Assembly (NCBI GenBank): GCA_943704495.1
Contig: CALSCR010004182.1
Location: 3,568-53,837, forward strand
DNA length: 50,270 nucleotides
Source of the DNA: Pigoraptor chileana
Lineage: Eukaryota > Opisthokonta > Filasterea
Direction: 5' to 3'
Shown: positions 8,701 through 16,616 of the stretch, in pieces
Layout: the number at the start of each line of letters is the position of its first letter
Numbering within the stretch: the stretch's first letter is position 1
Translations under genes and position numbers: made by a program
Notes under the pieces: model-generated
Told to the model about the DNA's origin: nothing
What the model saw: the letters and a program-made list of their open reading frames with translations, nothing else
Database searches by the model: none

Positions 8701-8765
8701 CCGTGGTGGCGCGGCGGTCCGTGCCAGCTCAAACTAAGCACCGTGGTGGCGCGGCGGTCCGTGCC
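8701..8765 (+). repeat. Family A repeat, two direct copies
   Basis: Copies at 8701-8725 and 8741-8765 are separated by a 15-bp AGCTCAAACTAAGCA spacer. The right copy forms the last codons of the minus-strand peptidase gene, and its flank supplies the stop codon. Confidence 0.9.
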
Positions 8766-10026
8766 GATAGACTATGCACGCCGCCGGTGCCAGCGCCGCC
8801 AGCGTTTCGTTCACGTCCTCCAGCCGAATGCTTTCAATCTGGCGAATGATTGTCTTTGCAGACGGCAATCTCTTCGACAGCTTCTTCTCAAACAGGTAGC
8901 CCTGCACGATGTTCGTAAGCTTGTCTTGCACTGACGCCACTGCGTCCGACCGATTGAGCTGATCCACGCTCATCTTTTGTTTGGCCGCCTCGAACTCTTC
9001 AACAGTCAACCCGTCGCGACACAGCGTCTCCCACTCTTTCTTAATCACCCGTATGACCGCCTTCGTCTTGTTCGGATACGTCTGCGTATGAATGAGCACA
9101 TACTGCTTGGCGTCGTCCATGGGATTGTAGTCGAATCCCGCCTCGACGTTGTAGACAGACCCGTGCGCGCGCCGCAGCTTTGTCATCAGTCGAGAATACA
9201 AGCCGCGACCTCCAAACGCCTGAATGCCTACCTGCAGAGCGTCATTCTGCGCCGGAGTGATTAAATTGGCCACCGGCACCATGAAGTAAATGAGAGACAC
9301 TTCACTCGACTCGCTAGGTATTTCAATCAAAGTCTCCCCTGGCTCAATCGGCACCGACTGCGGAAACTCAATCTTGCCAAACAACGCCGCATTCCTCTCA
9401 AACTCCTTCATCAGATTGATTGCGGACCGCTCCAAGGAACGATCAAGCCCACAAATCGTCAAAAGCGCATGATCCAAATTAGTAGTCCGCTTCCTAAATT
9501 TCATTAGCGCGGCTGGTGTTGCTCTCTTGATGCTCGTAATGTGCTCCTTTATGTGCGCATGCTCGGCCGGCAACGACGAGAACGTCTTGTGAATCTGGTG
9601 GATTGCCTCGTATCCCAACCGTGTCATGTTGTGCGTAATTTCCCGAATCACCGCATGTTTCTCGTTGTCAAACACAGCCTCGTCCACCCGAAAGTGAAAC
9701 ACCATATTCAACAATATGTCCAAACAGACCATCGCATCCTCCGGCATGCACGTTAAGTAATACCCGGACGTGTACGCAGAGGTAAACGCATTGAATTCTA
9801 CCCCTCTGGTTTTGAGAATGTCAAGCACCTTGCCCGCCGTCTTATACTTCTTGGACGTGAAACACGACTGCAAATGCTCCAAAAAATGAGTGTACTCGAG
9901 CGTGTCTGCCGTTTCTATGCCCCACCCGTTGAGCATGTCAAAACGAATGTGAACAGTCGGCGTCTTCGCGGGCACGAACATCACATGTAATCCGTTCTTT
10001 TGGATGATCTGCACGTCGCATTTCAT
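8734..10026 (-). CDS. M16-family zinc metallopeptidase
   Basis: The 430-residue protein (ATG at 10026; an in-frame GTG seven codons upstream is less likely) has the inverted zinc motif HxxEH as HFLEH near residues 47-51. The third zinc ligand Glu is expected in NEKHAVIREIT near 122-130, within the usual 70-80 residue distance. The second half shows the inactive-lobe features of M16 proteins (GGRGLYSRLMTKLRRAHGSVYNVEA). Family members cleave small peptides or presequences inside a clam-shell chamber; one two-lobe unit of 430 residues matches mitochondrial-processing-peptidase-like and bacterial M16B size. Poxviruses use a related HxxEH protease (G1) in morphogenesis, an interesting but unproven parallel. 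The final residues (RHGPPRHHGA) come from a family A repeat. Confidence 0.88.
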   Translation of the reverse strand: MKCDVQIIQKNGLHVMFVPAKTPTVHIRFDMLNGWGIETADTLEYTHFLEHLQSCFTSKKYKTAGKVLDILKTRGVEFNAFTSAYTSGYYLTCMPEDAMVCLDILLNMVFHFRVDEAVFDNEKHAVIREITHNMTRLGYEAIHQIHKTFSSLPAEHAHIKEHITSIKRATPAALMKFRKRTTNLDHALLTICGLDRSLERSAINLMKEFERNAALFGKIEFPQSVPIEPGETLIEIPSESSEVSLIYFMVPVANLITPAQNDALQVGIQAFGGRGLYSRLMTKLRRAHGSVYNVEAGFDYNPMDDAKQYVLIHTQTYPNKTKAVIRVIKKEWETLCRDGLTVEEFEAAKQKMSVDQLNRSDAVASVQDKLTNIVQGYLFEKKLSKRLPSAKTIIRQIESIRLEDVNETLAALAPAACIVYRHGPPRHHGA

Positions 10027-10061
10027 GGCTAGCTTGAACTCTAACACACAAAAAAACCTCA

Positions 10062-10170
10062 GCGGGGTGTTGCAGCGGGGTGTTGCCCCCGCACGACAAG
10101 TTGAACTTTACACAGCAGGGGTTTGGCGCACGACAAGTTGGATATTGCGCAGCGGGGTACCAGCGCGATC
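10062..10170. repeat. Family C repeat cluster, GGGTGTTGCCCCCGCACGACA type
   Basis: Two to three diverged units containing CAGCGGGGTGTTGC and GCGCACGACAAGTTG lie upstream of the peptidase gene. The same unit ends the NSF gene (26446) and the Cys-rich gene (46592). Confidence 0.7.
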
Positions 10171-10316
10171 ATCTTCACATTTTTATGGATTTCTTTTTCC
10201 GATGATGTGGAGTGTAAGTGTTTTTCCGTGTGCGGTGAACCACAAACGAATCGATGAGCAAACTTAGATTGACACCAGTCGAGAATTGACCCATTAAAAC
10301 TGCAGTAAACTCAGAA

Positions 10317-10341
10317 CCGTGGTGGCGCGGCGGTCCGTGCC
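10317..10341 (+). repeat. Family A repeat
   Basis: One copy, placed 9 bp past the 3' end of the minus-strand ATPase gene that stops at 10351. Confidence 0.9.
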
Positions 10342-10350
10342 TGCTGCACT

Positions 10351-11736
10351 TCAAATCTCAATCACAGTTTCCGTCTCAATCACCGTTTTCGTCTCAATCA
10401 CGTCTGCGTCGGCTTGCGCTACATCACTACATTCAACAAGACTCGAAACATACACGGCGTCCTTCCAATCAGCAATGTGTTCGACTGTCACCGGCGGAAT
10501 TTGGAAATCTGTACTCTGCTTGCCAGCCCCGCGATAGTGAAACAAGCCGATTTGTGCACCCTTTTTTGCGCTTTGAATCACGAGACAATCACCTCTGCTT
10601 TCGGTGCAGGCTTCCAAGTTACGACAAAATGTCGAAAAACTTATTGCTCCTCCAAACAAAAACTGCTTGTACAACGCCCTGAGGTTCTTATCGTTTGTTT
10701 CCTTGCATAAAAACACAAAGTCAAATTCGTTGCTGATAGACGAAGGCATTCGCAACAAATATTGCATTGTCACAAATATCGACGTTTTTGCTTCACGTCT
10801 GTTAGCAACGACGTCCACAAACGCCGTGTCAACACGCAAGTTCACATCGTACAAAACATCGTCCAATATTATGCACTTGCCAGCAGCGTTTGCCAGTAGC
10901 TCTGGGGAATATCTGAAATGGACTTCCGACTCTGGAAAATGTTTGGTCCAAAATGGATTTCTCTGGTCGATACATGACATTACTATTGCAGATTTGATTT
11001 GCTCTCGTTGATGGTACACGATGTTTCTTGTTGTCCAGCTTTTTCCAGTTGCACGTTTGCCAACAATTAGACAAAATGAATGCTGCGGGATGTCGTCCAG
11101 GTTGAACTCGGTCAATGGGGCGTCCGATTCCAACAACAATGACGACAACCTGCGTGGCACAGGAACATCCAAGACGGCGCTGTCGGAATGCAGAGGACTT
11201 GACCGCCCTGTGGGCGGCGCCATATATGTATTGCAGTCCTCTGAACGCAGAGGACTTGACCGCCCTGTGGGCGGCGCCATATACGTGTTGCAGTCATCTG
11301 AACGCAGAGGACTTGACCGCCCTGTGGAACACAGACTTGACCGCTCTGAACACGAAGCGCTTAGCGGTGTATTGCAGTCTGAATCACTGTCGAAAGAACT
11401 GCAGGAGGAACTTGACAATACGTTGACTGATTCAGGACTAGACTTGCCTAAGAAACCAAACTCCAATGAACAATCCGAACTCGAACAACTAGACGAACCA
11501 GAATCGTAAATATCGTTCGAGGACACGTCGCTGGATCGATGACACCGATTGCAAAATATCGTACGCACGAGTGGTTGAGACTCGGGGGAGCAGAACTTGG
11601 CGGTTGTTTGGGCTAGTGCCGCGACCGTCTCCGCTAGCAAGATCGTTGCCTGTTTAGACGGATGGGTGGTCGCAATCTGCTTGGTTGCGTCCGCAATAGA
11701 CGTGACTGTCCGCGCAAACTGTTCTCCTGTCAACAT
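10351..11736 (-). CDS. A32-like (FtsK/HerA-type) packaging ATPase with Ser-rich linker
   Basis: The 461-residue protein starts at the ATG at 11736 (a GTG six bases upstream would overlap the HNH stop). Residues 1-50 form an Ala/Thr-rich helix region shared with the second ATPase at 45071. Then comes a Ser/Asp-rich linker holding two full and one partial family D insert (CNTYMAPPTGRSSPL). The ATPase core has Walker A GKRATGKS, Walker B IILDD, a sensor-like VTMQY strand, and the FVFLCKETND segment typical of A32-like proteins. In NCLDVs these enzymes pump DNA into capsids. The 3' end is followed by a family A element. The gene follows the HNH gene with two bases between, an unusually tight spacing for a eukaryote. 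Confidence 0.85.
   Translation of the reverse strand: MLTGEQFARTVTSIADATKQIATTHPSKQATILLAETVAALAQTTAKFCSPESQPLVRTIFCNRCHRSSDVSSNDIYDSGSSSCSSSDCSLEFGFLGKSSPESVNVLSSSSCSSFDSDSDCNTPLSASCSERSSLCSTGRSSPLRSDDCNTYMAPPTGRSSPLRSEDCNTYMAPPTGRSSPLHSDSAVLDVPVPRRLSSLLLESDAPLTEFNLDDIPQHSFCLIVGKRATGKSWTTRNIVYHQREQIKSAIVMSCIDQRNPFWTKHFPESEVHFRYSPELLANAAGKCIILDDVLYDVNLRVDTAFVDVVANRREAKTSIFVTMQYLLRMPSSISNEFDFVFLCKETNDKNLRALYKQFLFGGAISFSTFCRNLEACTESRGDCLVIQSAKKGAQIGLFHYRGAGKQSTDFQIPPVTVEHIADWKDAVYVSSLVECSDVAQADADVIETKTVIETETVIEI
11192..11325 (-). repeat. Family D palindromic element, two full copies and one partial, in frame in the ATPase gene
   Basis: Copies at 11192-11242 and 11249-11299, 51 bp each with a 57-bp period, plus a truncated third from 11306. 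The ends AGAGGACT/AGTCCTCT of copy 1 are perfectly complementary. Relative to the gene they are in the opposite orientation to those in the ankyrin gene, yet still leave the frame open. Confidence 0.85.
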
Positions 11737-11738
11737 GT

Positions 11739-12281
11739 TCACCCTGATGAAAACAAAGATAAAAATTCGGAGCGCACCATCTCAATGTATGGCATCATTC
11801 GTTTATTCTGCATTGAGAGGTTGCAATCCGCACACACCGCCCGCAAATTGTCGACATTTCGAGGACCGCCTTCGCACGCTGGAATCACGTGCCCTGCGTG
11901 AAACGAGGAGGAAAACAGCTTCAACAGCGTTACTCTCCCAAACGCATGCCAACACACAAAACAACGCACTGTCGGCACAGGCCGCTTTCCAACCTCCTCC
12001 CAATACACTATCTTTTGCTTGTCAGTACGCGCTAGATCCACACCAGATTTACAGCACGTAAAACAAATTCGCCCAGCCAACTTCACAACTTTAAATCTAT
12101 CTGCTGTTACATTCATTCTCCCACATTTTTCACACGCCCACACTGGCATTACCCCTCCTTCTTTCAAAAACAACTCCAATTTCATTTTGCGCCCAATAGG
12201 ACGACAGTCAACATCCACGTCCATAGCATTGGGATTCCGACTGTCCCACGTGAGCGCTCGATGTTCAGGCTCCCATTCCAT
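11739..12281 (-). CDS. HNH endonuclease-like protein with zinc-ribbon
   Basis: The 180-residue protein has an N-terminal CxxC...CxxC zinc ribbon (CEKCG near residue 50, CFTCC near 73), then a second CFVC, and a C-terminal HNH core: FHAGHVIPACEGGPRNVDNLRAVCADCN, given here only as its family signature with the catalytic His in AGHV, the Asn in VDNL and the closing CADC pair. HNH proteins cut or nick DNA; this compact Cys-rich form is common in giant viruses, sometimes as homing or repair nucleases. The start ATG at 12281 is clear. Its stop lies two bases before the ATPase start, suggesting co-transcription or a compact viral-style arrangement. Confidence 0.85.
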   Translation of the reverse strand: MEWEPEHRALTWDSRNPNAMDVDVDCRPIGRKMKLELFLKEGGVMPVWACEKCGRMNVTADRFKVVKLAGRICFTCCKSGVDLARTDKQKIVYWEEVGKRPVPTVRCFVCWHAFGRVTLLKLFSSSFHAGHVIPACEGGPRNVDNLRAVCADCNLSMQNKRMMPYIEMVRSEFLSLFSSG

Positions 12282-12309
12282 TGCACCCCTTACACAGCGC
12301 TACGTATCA

Positions 12310-12440
12310 AACCTTAGAGCGTGTCCGCCGCTCACCACGGGAGCGTAGAGAGCGTTTGTATAATTTAACAAAAAGTGATTGGTAAACATTCTCTTAGACC
12401 GTGGCCGCTCACCACGGTGTTTATGAAAACAGACAGGCCG
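12310..12440. repeat. Family B repeat, two copies (12318-12350 and 12400-12425)
   Basis: Units of the AGAGCGTGTCCGCCGCTCACCACGG type, with flanks AGAGCG/CGCTCT that can pair. They fill the space between the HNH gene and the next minus-strand gene. Confidence 0.8.
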
Positions 12441-12544
12441 GGTTTACGAATTAGCGCCAAGGGTCCGCAAATCTCGTTTTGTTATTTCTCTTTGCCCAAA
12501 TGGATCCGCTCTTTTTGAGAGCGCCCAGATCCGCGCTTCTACAG

Positions 12545-12596
12545 TTTTGTTTGAGGTTACTGCACCGTGGTGAGCGGCGGACACGCTCTTTGCAGC
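12545..12596 (-). repeat. Family B repeat forming the end of the 12557 gene
   Basis: GTGGTGAGCGGCGGACAC followed by GCTCTTTG; the ATTTTGTTTGAGG flank recurs beside the copy at 23700. Confidence 0.85.
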
Positions 12597-13036
12597 TTCA
12601 TTTCGGCCTCCTTCTCCACTTGCACATCGTATCCATCAATGCTCAGTTCTCCCAACAATTCACGTAGCTCTTTGCGAACATGTTCGATCTCTTCTTCGCT
12701 TGCTACAATTACATAAATTGCTCTTGAATTGGAGTCGTATTTGCCGCCGTAACCAATGTCCTTGATTGCTGAAAGATGCGAGTCTGGCTTCGTTGCAGCG
12801 ATCCTCTCGCAATGCGCGTGAAGGGCCACAGCTGCCATCGCGACAAAGCTGGCACCAATTGGAAATGGCGTTGCAGAAATTTGGTCGAGAATCCATTTTA
12901 CTTGAGCGTCATCATCACATTCTGCTGTTTCATCGAGAAGATTCCGTCCAAACTGAAGCGCAATTTTCTCCGCACGTGCACAAAGCATTTTGAGAGTATA
13001 GCGGGTTAGCATAGTCTTTTCAACATTGTAGTTCAT
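12557..13036 (-). CDS. Hypothetical protein with repeat-derived C-terminus
   Basis: I do not recognise this 159-residue protein (ATG at 13036). It is mostly helical by appearance, with an Ala-rich middle (IGASFVAMAAVALHAHCERIAA) and a C-terminal region alternating strands and charged helices (AIYVIVASEEEIEHVRKELRELL) that could be an alpha/beta fold. The last ten residues (RACPPLTTVQ) and the stop lie in a family B element at about 12545-12596, so the native C-terminus has been replaced or extended by the repeat. It is divergent from the HDAC gene, 132 bp between starts. Confidence 0.6.
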   Translation of the reverse strand: MNYNVEKTMLTRYTLKMLCARAEKIALQFGRNLLDETAECDDDAQVKWILDQISATPFPIGASFVAMAAVALHAHCERIAATKPDSHLSAIKDIGYGGKYDSNSRAIYVIVASEEEIEHVRKELRELLGELSIDGYDVQVEKEAEMKLQRACPPLTTVQ

Positions 13037-13168
13037 TTTTTCCAACTGTGTGGGCGCATGTGCGTGGGACAGGCGGACAAGTGGTTTGGATGTAGCATGC
13101 GGATGTGCTTTATAATCGTCGTATGCTGCGGATATGCTCTAAGCAGTTGTAAACTGTAACAAGAAACA

Positions 13169-14338
13169 ATGTCGTTACCTCCGAGCGAGAACCGACGTGT
13201 TTGCGGTTTTGTTTGGAACGAGAAGTACATGTGGCACGACACGGGCACTGCCATGGGTTTGGTACCTGCTGGTCTTTGTGAGGATCGCGGGCTGTACTGT
13301 CAGCCTTATCGTCACTTTGAGAACGCAGAAACAAAGCGAAGATTTTATAGTTTGATTGACGTATGCGGTTTGTTAGATAAGACTGTGCCAATCAAGGCGA
13401 GGGCGGCCGAGATCAGCGAAGTGGGAAGGTATCACACGCAAAAATACATAGACCGAGTCAAAGAGCTCAGCAACGGAAATGGAGGCGACGCGGGTGAGTG
13501 TGCGCCTGTCGGTCGAGGAAGTTATGAAATTGCACTTCTTGCTGTGGGAGGGGCAATCGAGGCAACCGACGCGGTTCTGCGTGGCAATGTGACAAACGCG
13601 TATGTGCTGTGTCGGCCTCCTGGGCACCATGCAGAGTCTGACATTGGTCGTGGGTTTTCTCTCTTCAACAATGTGGCACTTGCAGCAATGCATGCGATTG
13701 AATCGCGAGGAATCAAGCGGGTGGCCATAATCGACTGGGACGTTCATCACGGAAACGGTACGGAAAGGGCTTTCTATGCGAGGGATGATGTGCTGTTTGT
13801 TTCGCTCCACCAGGACAATTTGTTTCCTGCAAATTCTGGTCGGCTCGAACATGTGGGCGAGGGCATGGGAGTCAACTTTAACATCAATGTGCCCTTACCA
13901 CCTGGTAGCGGTATTGCCGTTTATGAGGCTGCATTTAAGCGGATAGTTTTGCGAGCGTTTCGGGCATATCGTCCAGAGCTAATTTTTGTTTCGTGTGGAT
14001 TTGATGCCGCGGCGCTGGATCCCTTGTCACACCAAATGCTACCCAGCGAGACGTATGGATGGATGACAGAGAGTATTCTGTCATTGGCAGAATCGCTACC
14101 GGAATGTGGCGGGCGCGTGATCATGGTTCACGAGGGCGGCTACAGTGCAGAATATTCACCGTTTTGCGGATTAAAGGTGATTGAATCTCTCACACAGACA
14201 AAAGCAAACGTAGTAGACGTATTTGGAGACGAGATCAAATCGTACGCATACCAATACGACGTTCTTCCGCATCAAGAGCTTGCCATTTGCAACGCGGAAG
14301 CCATTGTGGAAAAAATGGAACATGTGATTGCTGTTTAA
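13169..14338 (+). CDS. Class II histone deacetylase / acetylpolyamine amidohydrolase, bacterial type
   Basis: The 389-residue single-exon protein spans the arginase/deacetylase fold. Visible catalytic elements: RPPGHHAE (tandem His near residues 153-154), DWDVHHGNGT (zinc Asp and His near 189-193), SCGFDAAALDPL (second zinc Asp), and HEGGYS before the C-terminus. The whole line, including the N-terminal FVWNEKYMWHDTG and the KRRFYSLIDVCGLL segment, matches bacterial class II deacetylases much better than eukaryotic Rpd3 or HDAC6 types. Such enzymes remove acetyl groups from lysines or polyamines. Together with the absence of introns this suggests transfer from a bacterium, perhaps through the viral-like lineage. 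All key residues are present, so it should be active. Confidence 0.93.
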   Translation: MSLPPSENRRVCGFVWNEKYMWHDTGTAMGLVPAGLCEDRGLYCQPYRHFENAETKRRFYSLIDVCGLLDKTVPIKARAAEISEVGRYHTQKYIDRVKELSNGNGGDAGECAPVGRGSYEIALLAVGGAIEATDAVLRGNVTNAYVLCRPPGHHAESDIGRGFSLFNNVALAAMHAIESRGIKRVAIIDWDVHHGNGTERAFYARDDVLFVSLHQDNLFPANSGRLEHVGEGMGVNFNINVPLPPGSGIAVYEAAFKRIVLRAFRAYRPELIFVSCGFDAAALDPLSHQMLPSETYGWMTESILSLAESLPECGGRVIMVHEGGYSAEYSPFCGLKVIESLTQTKANVVDVFGDEIKSYAYQYDVLPHQELAICNAEAIVEKMEHVIAV

Positions 14339-14618
14339 CCTTTACGAAACACACCGCCGTCGCGATTCGTGCTAACAACAGATCGTGGCGACACAGACGC
14401 GAAGCACAGTGGTGACGCTGCGATCTGTGTGCTATCAAGACAAAAGTGGGGAATCACACCGTGACAAACCGGTTCTGCGCGCGTTGCGAAGGGACGGTTC
14501 GTAATCTCGTTTTGACCGCCATCTTCGACAGCGCCATCCGCTCCTTCAGTTTAAGGCATGAACACTGGGGAAAAATGAATGATCCAAAACAAAGAATAGA
14601 ATTCATCGACGACAAAAA

Positions 14619-15638
14619 ATGGAGCCAGAGTTGGCAATCGAGGTGTGCGGCCGTGCAAGCATGCGTGACGCTGTTGCTCTTGCCTTAACCTCAACAAGTT
14701 GGTTCAGGTTGTTCACAGAGAACGAGGAGTACATTGGTTTCAAGAGGTGGCTTAATGCAGACGTGAATGGCTACACGATTGACGAGGAGGCGGGACGCGG
14801 CAATCTTCTGGGTGTAATACACTTGCACAATCGTAAGGCGAACTGCACAAAGCGCGCAATGGACTCGGCAGCCGCATCCGGACATTTACGGGTTGTTCAA
14901 TGGCTTCATGAGAATCGCACAGAGGGGTGTACAAAGTATGCAATCGACTGGGCGGCGGCTGGTGGTCACGACAGTGTTGTCAGGTGGCTTTGGGAGAATC
15001 GCAAAGATGGTTGCTCAATACACGCTTTGATGCATGCGGCCAAGCATGGGCGTCTTGAAACAGTCCAGTATCTTAATGACACACTACCAAGCGCAGACAA
15101 CCTATACTCGATACAAGCTGCTCTCATCATGGCGGCACGTTTCGGTCACTTGTCGGTGATTAGGTACCTTCACGACTGTCACAACAACATGCAAATACCT
15201 TTTGACGTGATGGACCGTGCCGCTGCGCACGGTCGCTTAGCAATTGTTCAATACCTTCATGAAAATGGAAAGACGTGTACTACTGACGCAATGGACTGGG
15301 CGGCAATGAATGGGCACTTGGACGTTGTTCAGTATCTTCACACACATCGAACTGAGGGTTGCACGCAATGGGCAATGTACTGTGCGGCCCTCAACAACCA
15401 CTTGGCAGTGGTGCAGTTTCTTCAGGAAAACCGCTCAGAGGGTCACATTGCCGATGTATTTCAATTGGCGGTTGATAAAGGTCACTTGGCAGTCGTGCAG
15501 TACCTCTACAATAATCGCAGAAAAGACTGTTTGGTACCCAAAGCAAAAAAAGCTGCTTTTGCAACAGCTCACTCGGACGTTCTTTTGTTTCTTGAAACCG
15601 CCGAGTTGTATGCTGAGTTGTATGACGTGTCGGCTTAA
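14619..15638 (+). CDS. F-box-like / ankyrin-repeat protein
   Basis: The 339-residue protein begins with a short F-box-like segment (EPELAIEVCGRASMRDAVALALTSTSW in outline, about residues 1-45), then about nine ankyrin repeats of the GCTKYAIDWAAAGGHDSVVRWL type. It is a relative of the 6027 protein, but its repeats are more diverged from each other and it has no family D insert. Likely role is substrate recruitment to an SCF ligase or another protein-protein contact. The C-terminal 30 residues lose the repeat pattern and end in ELYAELYDVSA. A family A element follows 45 bp after the stop. Confidence 0.88.
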   Translation: MEPELAIEVCGRASMRDAVALALTSTSWFRLFTENEEYIGFKRWLNADVNGYTIDEEAGRGNLLGVIHLHNRKANCTKRAMDSAAASGHLRVVQWLHENRTEGCTKYAIDWAAAGGHDSVVRWLWENRKDGCSIHALMHAAKHGRLETVQYLNDTLPSADNLYSIQAALIMAARFGHLSVIRYLHDCHNNMQIPFDVMDRAAAHGRLAIVQYLHENGKTCTTDAMDWAAMNGHLDVVQYLHTHRTEGCTQWAMYCAALNNHLAVVQFLQENRSEGHIADVFQLAVDKGHLAVVQYLYNNRRKDCLVPKAKKAAFATAHSDVLLFLETAELYAELYDVSA

Positions 15639-15683
15639 AGTTGGAAGGCGTTGTGAATACAGGATGTCAGCTGAGAAAGTGCT

Positions 15684-15708
15684 GCATGGTGGCGCGGCGG
15701 TCCGTGCG
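15684..15708 (+). repeat. Family A repeat
   Basis: One copy (CATGGTGGCGCGGCGGTCC) 3' of the ankyrin gene. Confidence 0.9.
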
Positions 15709-15822
15709 TTATCTCTTGAAGACGGACGCTCTCTGAAAAAAACATAAAAAATTGATGGGCTTCGGCTTACATGGGGAAAAACGTTGGCAGCATAACTGTT
15801 GCAGTTGTTGTTCATCTTCAAA

Positions 15823-16263
15823 ATGGAACTGCAACGTTTCAAACCCGTCGACGCATACGGTCCAAAGACCGGCACAATTAATGGTTGCAAAGGGTTTCAT
15901 TTATGGTGGGTCGTCAGTGATGGCACAGATGCAATAGCCATTTATTACCAAGGATTCTTGTACCGCATTCACGAACAAGATTACAAAACGTACAGGCCTC
16001 GGATTCCACCGGTTGGACTTCAACGGGACGTAAATCACATCATTTGCGAGTTTCCGCATATGACGTTGGAAATCGAAACTGACGGGTGGCGTCAGCCTGC
16101 GCCGCTGCTGCAATTCACTTCCCCAAACGGATCAAGTGGTCATCTCAGTTTTGGCATTGTGGATCATGTGTTTGATTATGTGGAGTTCCTGGCTTTCCTG
16201 CACGCATGGGATAACGCAGTTTTGGCACGGACGGCACGGACCGCCGCGCCACCACGGTGCTGA
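15823..16263 (+). CDS. Hypothetical protein with family A C-terminal tail
   Basis: I do not recognise this 146-residue protein. The ATG at 15823 (MELQRFKPVDAYG) is preferred to the upstream non-ATG opening. Residues 1-130 look like one folded domain rich in aromatic residues (GFHLWWVVSDGTDAIAIYYQGFLYRIHEQDY) with alternating strands, possibly a beta-rich fold. The last twelve residues, ending ARTAAPPRC, and the TGA stop are supplied by a family A element; the same peptide ends the unrelated gene at 43925. The element is the first of the seven-copy array that follows. Confidence 0.6.
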   Translation: MELQRFKPVDAYGPKTGTINGCKGFHLWWVVSDGTDAIAIYYQGFLYRIHEQDYKTYRPRIPPVGLQRDVNHIICEFPHMTLEIETDGWRQPAPLLQFTSPNGSSGHLSFGIVDHVFDYVEFLAFLHAWDNAVLARTARTAAPPRC

Positions 16264-16589
16264 GTATACCAGGCACGGACCGCCGCGCCACCACGGTTCT
16301 GAGATTTTTGTGCACGTTTCTGAGTTTTCTGCAGGCACGGACCGCCGCGCCACCACGGTTCTGAGATTTTTGTACACGTTTCTGAGTTTACTGCAGGCAC
16401 GGACCGCCGCGCCGCCACCGTTCTGAGTTTTTTTGTGCACGTTTCTGAATTTATTGTAGAGACATACCCATGGTGGCGCGGCGGTCCGTGCCTGGTATAC
16501 TCAGCACCGTGGTGGCGCGGCGATCCGTGTCTGTGGCGCGCTGTCTGTGCGATTAAACAAAGCACCGTGGTGGCGCGGCGGTCCGTGCC
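16233..16589. repeat. Array of seven family A elements, four in one orientation then three in the other
   Basis: Copies near 16233, 16272, 16334 and 16396 read GGACCGCCGCGCCACCACGG; copies near 16469, 16505 and 16562 read the complement. The two halves face each other around 16430-16465, so the array is a large imperfect inverted repeat. Spacers in the left half are themselves repeated (TCTGAGATTTTTGT.CACG). No gene is believable inside. Confidence 0.9.
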
Positions 16590-16616
16590 TTTTTTGTGTT
16601 ACAACTTTAAGAAGAC

